From the NCBI GenBank assembly GCA_014058105.1, contig JACGCM010000779.1:3782001-3846000 (forward strand): DNA of 64,000 nucleotides. Direction: 5' to 3'. A program made the position numbers and the translations under genes. Below the pieces are notes generated by a model. The model searched no databases, was not told where the DNA came from, and saw only the letters and a program-made list of their open reading frames with translations. This document shows, one piece after another, positions 10,943 through 21,710 of this stretch (positions are counted from its first letter, which is position 1; the number at the start of each line of letters is the position of its first letter). Source of the DNA: Kingdonia uniflora. Lineage: Eukaryota; Streptophyta; Magnoliopsida; Ranunculales; Circaeasteraceae.

Positions 10943-12665
10943 TCAAACTCGAATTCTATCCAAACAGGATTTATCGTGAAGATTGTTACTCTGCTGAAGC
11001 TCCAAGTAATCTTTATATTTCATGCCACGGTATGCAGCTGGACTTTCGTTGTCTATCAATTCCGATGCTGGGGTGACCACGGTTTCCAGAGATGGCCCAT
11101 GTGTTACGGCTAAAGATATCCTTGTACATTTATCATTCACAACAGCTCGGTGCACCACGCTCTTGTAGTTCCCATTGCTCAATATCTACAAGAGTGTGGT
11201 ATTTAGTCCTCACCGTTATTAAGTCCTCACCGGTGAGGACAAAGAAGCTTAATGCGTTTATTAAGTCCTCACCGTTAAACAAAAGCAAAAAACCAATTAT
11301 AGAAGATATTCAATAAACGCATTAAGCTTTTTTGTCGCGGACGGGGTTACTTGAGTTTCTAAAGAGAAATCATCACATATTTGAACAGGATTAAAATTTA
11401 CCTTTTAATGAAATTACAAGAAAACTTCAGCCATGACAGAACGTACCTCAATATGATCGGCAGTGTTGACTAGAAATGAGTTGGGAAGGGCATTGACATG
11501 GATCCATTTACCTTTGTGTTTTAATTGAAGTCCGCCGATTTCATTCTGTATAAGAAGTGTCAGCAACCCGTGATCAGAATGTGGGGGCATACCCATTGCA
11601 AGTTCAGGCTGAGGGCACGGTGGGTACAAATTCACGGTAAGAATCTGAAAACCAGAATCGAGCTCCAGTGTCTTGTTTATGTAGCATTCTTCCAGCCCCA
11701 AGCTTTCTGATATCCCTTTAAGCAATTCTGCCGCAACTTCTCTAGTCCTTTTGCAATACTCTAATGAAATATCTCTGCATAAATTAAAACATGTATCTTG
11801 TTTTTCAAAATGTGAATATCATTTCATCTGGCAAAAATTAGACTTTACGGGTCGTAGGAGGCTACACAGTTTTTCTTAGAATCGAAATAGACCCCTTAAC
11901 TTGCAGTTTGCACTAGTTTTATGTTTTGTGTGAAGGTACAAGGTCCCTAACCCTTCAACCTCTTACAATTATTTTGATGATTGAAGACACAAAAATGAAA
12001 CCCAGGACCGGATATATAAAACCCCATAACTTGAACGGTTTTGGTGAGAACCCGGTGCACAATAATTTCTATCAGATGCGTACCTGAAACCAACTGGTTT
12101 ACTTGGAGCATGAAACTCTGGGTGCACAAACACTTTAAGAAAATCTCTCCAAAAGAATACCTTCTCTTCTGAAGCATTAAAGCTTGTCCCGCACCTAATA
12201 GGATCTAACACATGCTTGCCTGCAAACTCTAGTTTTTCCTCCTCCGTCAGATCGAAGAAACTTTGACATGCATCAAGCATACCCTGCATCAAGCTCTCTG
12301 GAACACCGTGATTAATCACCTGCAACACACCACATCAGTTTCAAAGGCCAATAATAAAATCCCAACTGAAGTGAAACATATTGAGGCATCTTTTTTACCA
12401 TGAAGAAACCCCAGTCACGACATGCTTCGCCAAGCTGCTTGACAATCTTAAAGCGCTGATCAGGGTAGGGAGATGTGAGAAGGGACAAGTCAATAGAAGG
12501 GATATGTTCGTCTAGTAGAACTTGTTCATCAGATTTTGAGGTAGAGAACACATAGTTAGAAGGAATTGAGGTGAGAGTAGATGATTGAACTAGGTGTTTG
12601 ATATTAGAGCTTCCCGTCTTTGGAGGTAAATCGGAATCCAGGGAAAATGGAGCTGCCGAAGCCAT
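10943..12665 (-). CDS. 2-oxoglutarate/Fe(II)-dependent dioxygenase (2-ODD 19-like)
   Basis: Four exons on the minus strand: 12399-12665, 12084-12319, 11447-11774 and 10943-11185. All introns are GT-AG (79, 309 and 261 bp). Together they give 1074 nt, 357 residues plus stop, a full length for the family. The start is MASAAPFS at 12665; an upstream in-frame ATG exists but lies outside the usual N-terminus. The DIOX_N part reads HIPSIDLSLLTS then GFFMVINHGVPESL. The Fe(II) ligands are H233 and D235 (PPHSDHG) and H289 (VVHRAV); the 2-oxoglutarate contact is R299-x-S301 (TRISLAV). Such enzymes hydroxylate or desaturate small molecules in the cytosol; the substrate cannot be told. It resembles the group annotated as 2-ODD 19 or DMR6-like. 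A broken paralogue lies upstream. Confidence 0.9.
11223..11329. repeat. Palindrome and inverted repeat in 2-ODD intron 3
   Basis: GTCCTCACCGGTGAGGAC (11223-11240) is a perfect 18-bp palindrome. AAGCTTAATGCGTTTATT (11245-11262) is perfectly inverted at 11312-11329, with a 49-bp loop. AAGTCCTCACCG recurs around them. The paralogue's intron 3 lacks this block, so it may be a small insertion. Confidence 0.7.
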
Positions 12666-13151
12666 AGAAATAATAGTTGGAACTCTCTGTTTGGTATTAC
12701 TAATAAACATATACATTGGGCCATTTCACTACCTATTTTGAAAGCTACTAGACGTGTTTGTCCGGCTCTATGTCCCTACAATTGACAATTACACATTTTT
12801 GAGTGTTGTTTGTACGACTTCGACTTGGGCAGATCCAACCTTTGCTTGCTGGGCGTAATCTGAGTTTTGGCAGGCGCTTGGTCGGAAAAACTTAACCTGT
12901 GTATGGGCGTAAAAAGTCTAATCCGATTTTTTTTGGAATTTGGGTCAGGCTAAGGTTAGGGAGTATACTTCCTAATGCCCACTAATCGTAACGAAAAATT
13001 AGATATTCATACTTAAAGGCTAACACATAGTACATACAAGCAACATCAACCATCGATATGCGGCCTATCTACAATTTACAGTATCCTCAAAGTTTTTCAG
13101 TCGAATTTAAGTACTGAAACCTTAAATTCAAAAATCTGCAATCGACAAACA
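12666..13151. other. Upstream region of the 2-ODD gene
   Basis: It should contain the promoter (minus direction). No convincing TATA box or other element was identified, and there is no gene. Confidence 0.3.
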
Positions 13152-14327
13152 TCAAACTCGAACCCTGTCCAGAGACGACTTACAGTTGATATTGTTGCTC
13201 TGCTGTTTCTCCAAGTAGTTCTCATATTTCATGCCACGATACTCAACTGGATGATTTTCATTGTCTATCAACTCCAACGCTGGGGTGACCACAGCTTCTA
13301 GAGATGGCCCATGTGTTACGGCTATGGATATCCTCGTACATTTATCATTCACAACAGCTCGGTGCACCACGCTCTTGTACTTCCCATTGCTCAATATCTA
13401 CCACATGAAAATGAGTCCTAAACATTAATGAAAAGAAAAAACCCAATACATAAATAATCTTTGAAAAACTTTCCATTCAAAACGAGTTCAAAGCTTTCGA
13501 ATTTTCAGGTACCAGAATAAAGCGGTAAACGTGAAAGTTCAAAGTCATAAACAAAGACATTACACTGAAATTTTGACAAAATATTAAGAACTAGAATATT
13601 CCTTAACTTTGATAGAATTTTATCAAATTAAAAATATCTGAATTTTGGCAGAAATCTCGCAAAAGTTCACCAAAACTATGAACATCCAGAATATTATTGT
13701 TCTTGGTTTAATGCTAGAGGACCGACTTACCTCAATATGATCTGCATTCTGAAGTGTTCACATTTTGTTTTAACTGTAATCCGCCAAAATATCATTCTGT
13801 ATAAGAAGTGTGAGCAGCCAGTGATCAGAATGTAGTAGCATACCCATTGTAAGTTGAGACTGAAGACATGGTTGGGTACAAATTTGCAAAAACCAAAATC
13901 AAGATCCAATGCTTTGTTTATGTAGCAATAATCCAGCCCCAAGCTTTCAGATATTCCTTTAAGTTACTTTGCTTCAACTTCTCTAGTTCTTTTGCAATAC
14001 TCTGATGAAATATCCCTGGAGAGAATCAAAACAAGGCCGAACATCATTACGTCAAATTGGCTAAACTAGTTTCGGAAACCTGCTATACTAACTTGGCTAA
14101 GGTCCAGTGGATCGATAACTTGAACGGTCTGCATAGAGATTCTCCAAAGAAAATGGAAATTGGATAGGAATTTGCATGACAGTGTAGCATATAAAGCCGT
14201 AAAAATGTAGAATAACTAGAGAAGGAATGGAAAGAGTATTGTGTATAGTCGTTCGAACGGCCAATCAGTATTTTGCCTAAAAACTAACCAGTTATAATCT
14301 TTGTTGGAGGCCCATAGTCGTTCGAAC

Positions 14328-15472
14328 TATTAAGATTGGTGGATCAAAGTTAGTCCCACATTGGCTAAAGATGTGGTCTAACACAATGATATAAGAAGAT
14401 ACAGACTATTAAATTGCACCGAGGCCTTTACAGATAAAACCCCACACCTAGCCCATACTAGGTGGTAAAGGTGGGGATAATATTTGTGCAAGGGGGGCTC
14501 GGGCCCCAACAAATGGTGTCAGAGCCAACGGTTCGGCTGTGGAACATAGTCCACTATGATTGGCGAGTTCTCAAGGTAGAACATGGATGGGTGTAGCAGA
14601 TAAGTCGTTACACATGGATCTTAGGTGAGATAGTGTATTACGGGAGTATCGGTGGCGGCAGACAATTGAGGGCTAACGGGGTTTGATCCAAGGTGGAGAT
14701 TTTGTTAAGATTGGTGGATCAAAGTTAGTCCCACATTGGCTAAAGATGTGGTCTAACACAAGGATATAAGAAGATACAGACTATTAAATTGCACCGAGGC
14801 CTTTTTAGATAAAACCACACACCTAGCAGATAAAACCTCACACCTAGCCCATACTAGGTGGTAAAGGTGGGGAGAATATCGGTGCAATGGGGGATCGGGC
14901 CCCAACAAAGAGAGAAAATGGAGAAATCAAGGGTTTAGCTCTAGAGAGATTGCTCAGGGTAGAACACGGATGGGTGTAGCAGATAAGTCGTTACACATGG
15001 ATCTCAGGTGAGATGGTGTATTACGGGAGCTCAAAGCAATGTGGAGATTGTTGGTGGGCGTATCTAATCGTATCGGTGGCGACGGACAATTGAGGACTAA
15101 CAGGGTTTAATCCAAGGTGGAGATTGTTAAGATTGGTGGATCAAAGTTAGTCCCACATTGGCTAAAGATATGGTCTAGCACAAGGATATAAGAAGATACA
15201 GACTATTAAATTGCACCGAGGCCTTTTCAGATAAAACCCCAAACCTAGCAGATAAAACCCCACACCTAGCCCATACATGGTGGTAAAGGTGGGGACAATA
15301 TCGGTGTAAGAGGCGCAATCCCCAACAAAGAGAGAAAAGGGAGATATGTGGTCAAACACAAGATATAGACTATTAAATTGTGAGGCCTTTTTAGATAAAA
15401 CCCCACACCTAGCCCATACTAGGTGGTAAAGGTGGGGACAATATCGGCGCAATTGGGGCTCGGGCCCCAACA
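14328..15472 (+). mobile_element. Tandem TRIM retrotransposon array (four LTR copies)
   Basis: LTRs of 184-205 bp lie at 14328-14511, 14703-14907 and 15125-15327, with a partial copy at about 15342-15472. They run from T(G/A)TTAAGATTGGTGGATC to GGGCCCCAACA. The internal parts are only about 190-215 bp and non-coding. The first begins with a primer site TGGTGTCAGAGCC (14514-14526) and each full one ends in the purine tract AAGGTGGAGATT. Short LTRs, a methionine tRNA primer site and no genes define a TRIM element. Such elements rely on the enzymes of other retrotransposons. Confidence 0.85.
14514..14526 (+). other. TRIM primer-binding site
   Basis: TGGTGTCAGAGCC lies two bases after the first TRIM LTR. 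It is one base from the initiator-methionine tRNA site TGGTATCAGAGC. Confidence 0.75.
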
Positions 15473-16030
15473 AAGAGAGAAAATGGATAAATCTAGGGTT
15501 TAGCTCTAGAAAGATTTCTTGGGTTTTCTTTCTAGGGTTTCTTGCTGGGGATTATCTGCAAGGGCTGCAATGGGGGCTTGGGCTCCAACAAAGAGAGAAT
15601 AAGGAGAAATCTAGAGTTTAGCTCTGAAGATATTTTTTGAGTTTTCTTTCGAGGGTTTCTTGTTGCCCCAACAAAGGGAGAAATCTACGGTTTAGCTCTG
15701 GAGAGATTTCTTGGGTTTTCTTTCTAGGGTTTCTTACTGGAGATTATCTGTAAGGGTTGCAATGGGGGATCGGGCCCCAACAAAGAGAGAAAATGGGGGC
15801 TTGAGCCCAAACAAAAAGAGAAAAGGGATAAATCGAGGGTTTAGCTTCTTGCTGCCCCAACAAAGGGAAAAATCTAGGGTTTAGCTCTGGAGATATTTCT
15901 TGGTTTTTATTTATAGAGTTTCTAGCTGGGGATTATCTGTAAGGGTTACAATGGTGGCTCGGGCCCCAACAAAGAGAGAAAATGGGGGCTCGGACCCCAA
16001 CAAAGAAAGAAAAAGGAGAAATATAGAGTT
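15473..16030 (+). repeat. Irregular array mixing TRIM and copia LTR ends
   Basis: Blocks of roughly 60-190 bp repeat the order: CCCCAACAAAGAGAGAAAA (TRIM LTR end), GAGAAATCTAGGGTTTAGCT, TTTCTTGGGTTTTCTTTCTA, GGGGATTATCTGTAAGGG (copia LTR text). Copies start near 15473, 15583, 15668, 15775 and 15850. No gene. Confidence 0.7.
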
Positions 16031-16331
16031 TAGCTCTTGAGAGATTTCTTGGGTTTTCTTTCTAGGGTTTCTTGCTGGGGATTATCTGTAAGGGGTAGAT
16101 GTGAGGTTGAGTGATCTCTGAAACTTCTTGTAACCCTAAGTGATAATATATTCGTCGTGCTTATCGGGGGTAGTTTTGATCTTTTAAAGGGGTTTCCCCC
16201 TAAATTAAACCTTGTGTATGCGATTATTGCCTTTGTTTTAAATTCTTCGTGGTTAGAGTTGGTTCTTCAAGTTCTTGCTAAAGGGCATTGTGGTTCCGCA
16301 TTGCCATTTACCCCCTCGGTTTCCCAACAAT

Positions 16332-16343
16332 TGGTATCAGAGT
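16332..16343 (+). other. Copia primer-binding site, unit 1, first copy
   Basis: TGGTATCAGAGT follows the LTR end CCCAACA; one base differs from the standard methionine tRNA site. A second, perfect copy (TGGTATCAGAGC) lies at 16933-16944. Confidence 0.75.
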
Positions 16344-16394
16344 GAGGTTTGGGGCAAGTAGAGTAGCAAGATAGGAAGATCTTAGTATTCTAAT

Positions 16395-16971
16395 ATGATC
16401 AAGTTTGATGTGGAAAAGTTCGATGGGAAGATCAATTTTGGGTTCGGGACCCAACAAAGAGATAAAATAGAGAAATCTAGAGTTTAGTTCTAGAGAGATT
16501 TCTTGGGTTTTCTTTCTAGGGTTTCTTGTTGGGGATTATCTGTAAAGGATGGAATGGGGGCTCGGCCCCCAACAAAGAGATAAAATAGCGGCTCGGGCCC
16601 CTACAAAGAGAGAAAAGGAGAAATCTAGGGTTTTGCTCTAGAAAGATTTCTTAGATTTTCTTTCAAGGGTTTCTTGCTAGCGATTATCTGTAAGGGGTAT
16701 AGGTAAGGTTGAGCGATCTCTGTAACTTCTTGAAACCCTAAGTGATAATATATTCGTCGTGCTTGTCGGGGGTGGTTTTGATCCTTTAAAGGGTTTCCAC
16801 CTAAATTAAACCTTGTGTATGTGATTATTGCATTTGCTTTGAATAGTCCGTGGTTAGAGTTGGTTCTTCAAGTTCTTGCTAAATCGTATTGTGGTTCCGC
16901 ATTGCAATTTACCCCCATGGTTTCCCAATAATTGGTATCAGAGCGAGGTTTGGTGCAAGTAGAGTAGCAAG
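16395..16971 (+). repeat. Duplicated gag start and LTR 3' half, unit 1
   Basis: About 45 bp of the gag start (ATCAAGTTTGATGTGG and on) end abruptly in GGACCCAACAAAGAG. LTR text then runs again to CCCAATA at 16930 and the second primer site. The same arrangement is at 19085-19659 in unit 2. Confidence 0.7.
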
Positions 16972-17721
16972 ATGGGAAGATCTAAGTATTCTAACGTGAT
17001 CAAGTTTGATGTGGAGAAGTTCGATGGGAAGATTAATTTTGGATTGTGGCAAATACAAGTCTAAGATATCTTGACTCAAGGCGGGTTACGCAAGACCCTG
17101 AAATGGAAGCCTATGCCTAAAACTCTGGTTGAAGGTATAGCGGCCCAGAAAGTGGACGACGATGAATAAGAGGAATGGGAAAAATTTGGATTCAAGGGTT
17201 GCTAGCTGGATACACCTTTGTCTCGCTAAGATCGTTTTGGCAAACGTGGCTGGAAAGAAGATCGCAAAGGGTCTTTGGGAAAAACTTGAAAGTTTGTACC
17301 AAACGAATAATCTTTCGAATCAATTATACCTCAAGGAGTGGCTTTATATGCTTAGGATGGATGAGGGTACGAGAGTTGGTGATCACCTAGGTTTTTTGAA
17401 TGGGATTGTTTCGGAATTGGAATCGATCGGAGTTAAGGTTGAGGATGAAGATAAGGTTCTTCAACTCATATGGTCTCTTCCATCAATCTTCAAGCATCTT
17501 CAACCTACGTTGATGTATGGGAAGGAAACCTTAAGTTTTGAGGTGGTTATAACTACGCTTCTTTTCCGAAGTGAGAAGGCTTAAGGGTAGCGAATCCTTG
17601 GGAGAAAACTATGCAATGGTGGTTAGTGGGAAGATAAAATTTAATAGGTTCATAAAAAGAACTTGTTGGAGCTGTGGTCAATCGGGTCATTATAGATCAG
17701 ATTGCAAAGCGGGAAAGGTAT
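16972..17721 (+). pseudogene. Copia gag, unit 1
   Basis: The start is ATG 16972 (MGRSKYSNVIKFDVEKFDGK). A stop falls after LWQIQV near 17062 and another near 17167. Open text then runs from 17162 to 17584 with GLWEKLESLYQTNNLSNQLY, the gag core of the UBN2 type. After a frameshift, the knuckle CWSCGQSGHYRSDC (17666-17707) is intact (CX2CX4HX4C). This is a structural protein of the element particle. Dead as a single frame. Confidence 0.85.
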
Positions 17722-18237
17722 AGGAGCAAGTTCTGCAAGAGACTCCAAAAGTAACACTAACAAACTGGCAACAGTTACTAATAATGATAGTGACGAAGCA
17801 TTCCTCGTGGTGGCCGCTGATGGTTCTTACCATGATAGATGATGGGTGCTTGATAGTAGGGATACAATGCATGTATGCGCACACAATGCATGGTTCAGCA
17901 ATTATGCAAGGTGTGAGGGTAGCAAGTTTGTGTTGACGAGCGATGGCTCTCGAATGCCGATTTCTGGGTGTTATTCGCGTGAGAATGTTCGATGGACGAA
18001 TTGTAGTTTTTCATGATGATCAACATGTGCCGAGTATGACTTATAATTTAATTTCACTTTCCAAGTTAGATAATGAGGGTTACAATTACTTCGGGCGAGG
18101 TGGAGTAATAAAAGTTTATCGGAAATCTTCTTTGATCATGAAAGGAGTTCTAAGCGGAAACTTATATGCATTGGATGGTAAATCAGTGGTTGGAGATATG
18201 TGGGAGCTATGGAGATTTCTCAAAAGGGAAATTTAGT
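17722..18237 (+). pseudogene. Copia protease region, unit 1
   Basis: The active site text reads VLDSRDTMHVC near 17850, where the sister unit has DSGATM, so the catalytic triplet is destroyed. It is followed by RMFDGRIVVFHDDQHVPSM and NLISLSKLDNEGYN, the gag-pre-integrase link. Open text ends at 18236, and integrase and reverse transcriptase are absent. Confidence 0.8.
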
Positions 18238-18399
18238 TCAAGGTCGAGCAATGGCATGGTCTACAAAGATAATCAGAAAGTGTGTTTCGATTGGTGTGTA
18301 TAGGAAAAGCCTAGACTCGGGTAATTCTCTTAATTGAGAAGCGACAAGAATACACGATGAATGCAGTAGAAGAAATTATTTTATCGCCGAGGTTGAGAT
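18238..18399 (+). other. Residual 3' region and polypurine tract, unit 1
   Basis: Stop-rich remains of coding text, then GCCGAGGTTGAGATT just before the LTR. Confidence 0.5.
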
Positions 18400-19019
18400 T
18401 GTTTGGATTACGGCTCAAGATAGGGGAAAGTCGTTCGAACGAGGGAGGAAGTTGCTCGAACGAATTGAGCTCTTGAGCCAAAATTCCAGAGGATTATCAA
18501 ATGGTTGTTCGAACGACCTAATGACTCGTTCAAACAAAAATGGCTCTGATTGTTTATTTCTAAGTTCATTTCGAAGTGGATTTAATCCAAAGCGATGGAT
18601 TATCTCATGATGCATACTTCGGAGATGACCTAATGGAAAACCTATAAATATAGAGTCTATGTCAAAGGCCAGTGTACAGGGAGAAAAGAGTTAGAGAGAA
18701 AAAATGATGAAATCTAGGGTTTAGCTTAGAAGAGATTTCTTGGGTTTTCTTTCTAGGGTTTCTTCATGGGGATTATCCGTAAGAGGTAGAGGTGAGGTTG
18801 AGTGATCTCTGTAACTTCTTGTAACCCTAAGTGATAATATATTCGTCGTGCTTGTCGGGGGTGGTTTTGATCCTTTAAAGGTTTTCAACCTAAATTAAAC
18901 CTTGTGTATGCAATTATTGCCTTTGTTTTGAATTCTCCGTGGTTAGAGTTGGTTCTTCAAGTTCTTGCTAAATTGTATTGTGTTTCCGCATTACGATTTG
19001 CCCCCTCGGTTTCCCAACA
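18400..19019 (+). repeat. Copia LTR between the two units (620 bp)
   Basis: It runs from TGTTTGGATTACGGC to TTTCCCAACA and matches 21092-21710 (619 bp). It contains the palindrome TCGTTCGAACGA (18431-18442) and a TATA box TATAAATA (18643-18650). A degraded primer site (TGCTATCAGAGC) follows. Confidence 0.88.
18643..18650 (+). promoter_or_regulatory. Copia LTR TATA box
   Basis: TATAAATA, repeated in the next LTR at 21335-21342. Likely promoter of the element; motif evidence only. Confidence 0.5.
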
Positions 19020-19620
19020 ATTGCTATCAGAGCGAGGTTTGGGGAAATTAGAGTAGCAAGATGGGAAGATCTTAGTATTCTAACGTGATCAAGTTTGATA
19101 TGGAGAAGTTCGATGGGAAGATTAATTTTGGGCTCGGGCACCAACAAAGAGAGAAAAGGGAGAAATCTAGGGTTTAGCTCTTGAGAGATTTCTTGGGTTT
19201 TCTTTCTAGGGTTTATTGCTGGGGATTATCTGTAAGGGTTGCAATGGGCTCGGGCCCCAACAAAGAGAGAAAATTAGGGCTCGGGCCCCTACAAAGAGAG
19301 AAAAGGGAGAAATATAGGGTTTAGCTCTAGAAAGATTTCTTTGATTTCCTTTCTAGGGTTTTTAGCTAGGCATTATTTGTAAGGGGTATAGGTTAGGCTG
19401 TGTGATCTCTGTAACTTCTTGTGACCCTAAGTGATAATAAATTCATCGTGCTTTCGGGGGTAGTTTTATTCTTTTAAAGGGTTTCCACCTAAATTAAACC
19501 TTGTATATATGATTATTGCATTTGTTTTTAATTCTCCGTGGTTAGAGTTAGTTCTTCAAGTTCTTGCTAAATCATATTGTGCTTCCGTATTGCAATTTGC
19601 CCCCACGGTTTCCCAATAAT

Positions 19621-19632
19621 TGGTATCAGAGC
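19621..19632 (+). other. Copia primer-binding site, unit 2
   Basis: TGGTATCAGAGC, a perfect standard site, after the LTR end CCCAATA. Confidence 0.8.
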
Positions 19633-19659
19633 GAGGTTTGGGGAAAGTAGTGTAGCAAG

Positions 19660-20420
19660 ATGGGAAGATCTAAGTAATCTAGCGTGATCAAGTTTGATGT
19701 GGAGAAGTTCGATGGGAAGATTAATTTTGGATTGTGGCAAATACAAGTCTAAGATATCTTGACTGAAGGCGGGTTACGCAAGGCATTGAAATGGAAGCCT
19801 ATACCTAAAACTCGGTTTGAAGGTATAGCGGCCCAGAAATTTGACGCCGATGAAGAAGATGAATGGGAAGATTTGGATTCAAGGCCTTCTAACGGGATAC
19901 ACCATTGTCTCGCTAAGAACATTTTAGAAAACATGGTTGGAGAAAAGACCGCAAAGGGTATTTGAGAAAAACTTGAAAGTTTGTACCAATCAAAGAGTCT
20001 TTTGAATCGCTTATACCTCAAGGAGTGGCTTTATACGCTTAGGATGGATGAGGTTACGAGCGTTGGTGATCACCTAGGTTCTTTGAATGGGATCATTTCG
20101 AAATTGGAATCGATAAGAGTTAAAGTTGAGGATGAAGATAAGATGCTTCAACTCATATGGTCTCTTCCATCAATCTTCAAGCATCTTCAACATACGTTGA
20201 TGTATGGGAAGGAAACGTTGAGTTTTGAGGAGGTTACAAGTACGCTTCTTTTCGAGGAGAGAAGGCTTAAGGGTAGCGAATCCTTTGGAGAAAACTATGT
20301 AATGGTGGTTAGTGGGAAGATAAGCTTTAATAGGTTCAGAAAAAGAACTTGTTAAAGCTGTGGTCAATCGGGTTATTATAAATCAGATCGCAAAGCGGGG
20401 TAAGTTATAGGAGCAAGTTC
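19660..20420 (+). pseudogene. Copia gag, unit 2
   Basis: ATG 19660 is followed by a stop at codon 6. Open segments at 19759-19965 (LKWKPIPKTRFEGIAAQKFD) and 19981-20355 (LYLKEWLYTLRMDE, LQLIWSLPSIFKHL) carry the gag core. The zinc knuckle is ruined: a stop sits inside it, the histidine is tyrosine and the last cysteine is arginine. About 2.69 kb downstream of the sister copy. Confidence 0.83.
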
Positions 20421-20890
20421 GGCAAGAGTCTCCGAAAGTGACACTAACAAACTAGCAACGGTTACTAGTAATGATGGTGATGAGGCATTCCTCGTGGTGG
20501 TCGCTGATGGTTCTCACCACGATAGAGGATGGGTATTTGATAGTGGGGCTACAATGTATGTATGCACACACAATGCATGGTTCAGCAATTATGCAAGGTG
20601 TGAGGGTAGCATGTTTGTATTTACGAGCGATGGCTCTTGAGGGCCGATTTTGGAAGTGGGTGATATTCGCGTGAGGATGTTCGATGGACATATCGTAGTT
20701 ATTCATGATGTTCAACATGTGCCGAGTATGACTCATAATCTAATTTTACTTTCCAAGTTAGATAATGAGGGTTACAATCACTCTGGGTGAGGCGGAGTAA
20801 TAAAAGTTTATCAGAAATCTTCTTTGATCATGAAGGGAGTTCTAAGAGGGAACTTATATGCATTGGATGGTAAATCATTGGGTGGAGATA
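20421..20890 (+). pseudogene. Copia protease region, unit 2
   Basis: DRGWVFDSGATMYVC near 20520-20565 keeps the catalytic DSGA, unlike unit 1. MFDGHIVVIHDVQHVPSM and LLSKLDNEGYN follow, with frameshifts and stops between. Truncated at the same point as unit 1. Confidence 0.8.
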
Positions 20891-21091
20891 TGTGGGAGCT
20901 ATGGAGATTTCTCTAAAGAGGAATTTAATTCAAGGTCGAGCAATGGCACGGTCTACAAAGATAATTAGAAAGTGGGTTCCGATTGGTGTGTCTAGGAAAA
21001 GCCTAGACTCGGGTAATTCTCTTAATTGAGAAGCGACTAGGTTACACGACGAATGCAGTAGAGGAAATGGTTTTATCGCCGAGGTAGAGAT

Positions 21092-21710
21092 TGTTATGAT
21101 TACGGCTCAAAATAGGGGAAAGTCGTTCGAACGAGTGAGGAAGTTGTTCGAACGAATTGAGCTCTTGGGCCAAAATTCCAGAGGATTGTCAAATGGTTGC
21201 TCGAACGACCTAATGGCTCGTTCAAACAAAAATGTCTTGGTTTATTTATTTTTAAGTTTGTTTCGAAGGGGATTTAATCCAAAGCGATAGATTGTCTTAT
21301 GATGCGTACTTCGGAGATGGCCTAATAGAAAGCCTATAAATATAGAGTGTATGTTAAAGGCCTCTGTACAGGGAGAAAATAGTTAGAAAGAAAAAATGGA
21401 GAAATCTGGGGTTTAGCTCTGGAGAGGTTTCTTGGGTTTTCTTTCTGGGGTTTCTTGCTGGGGATTATATATAAGGGTAGAGGCGAGGTTGAGTGATCTC
21501 TGTAACTTCTTGTAACCGTAAGTGATAATATATTCATCGTGCTTATCGTCGGTTGCTTTTATATTTTAAAAGGTTTCCACCTAAATTAAACCTTGTGTAT
21601 CATATTATTGCCTTTGATTTGAATTCTTTGTGGTTTGAGTTGGTTATTCAAGTTCTTGCTAAATCGTATTGTGCTTCCGCGTTGCGATTTTCCCCCTCGG
21701 CTTCCCAACA
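21092..21710 (+). repeat. Copia LTR closing unit 2 (619 bp)
   Basis: TGTTATGATTACGGC to TTCCCAACA. A purine tract GAGGTAGAGAT lies just before it. It has TCGTTCGAACGA at 21123-21134 and TATAAATA at 21335-21342. Confidence 0.88.

Larger units (their letters stand above)
16031..21710 (+). mobile_element. Two tandem 2.69-kb units of a gag-protease-only copia element
   Basis: Matching points in the two units are 2687-2690 bp apart (for example 16323 and 19013, 17331 and 20018). Each unit has an LTR 3' half, primer site, gag start, a second LTR 3' half, a second primer site, gag, protease, a purine tract and an LTR. Both units lack integrase, reverse transcriptase and RNase H with the same internal junction, so the loss came before the duplication or belongs to a non-autonomous (TR-GAG-like) family. 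The block together with the TRIM array is flanked by CGAAC (14323-14327) and TGAAC (21711-21715). Confidence 0.82.

Noticed and set aside
14328..14511. Cassandra-type TRIM with a 5S RNA promoter
   Set aside because: No 5S-like box A or box C text is seen in the LTRs.
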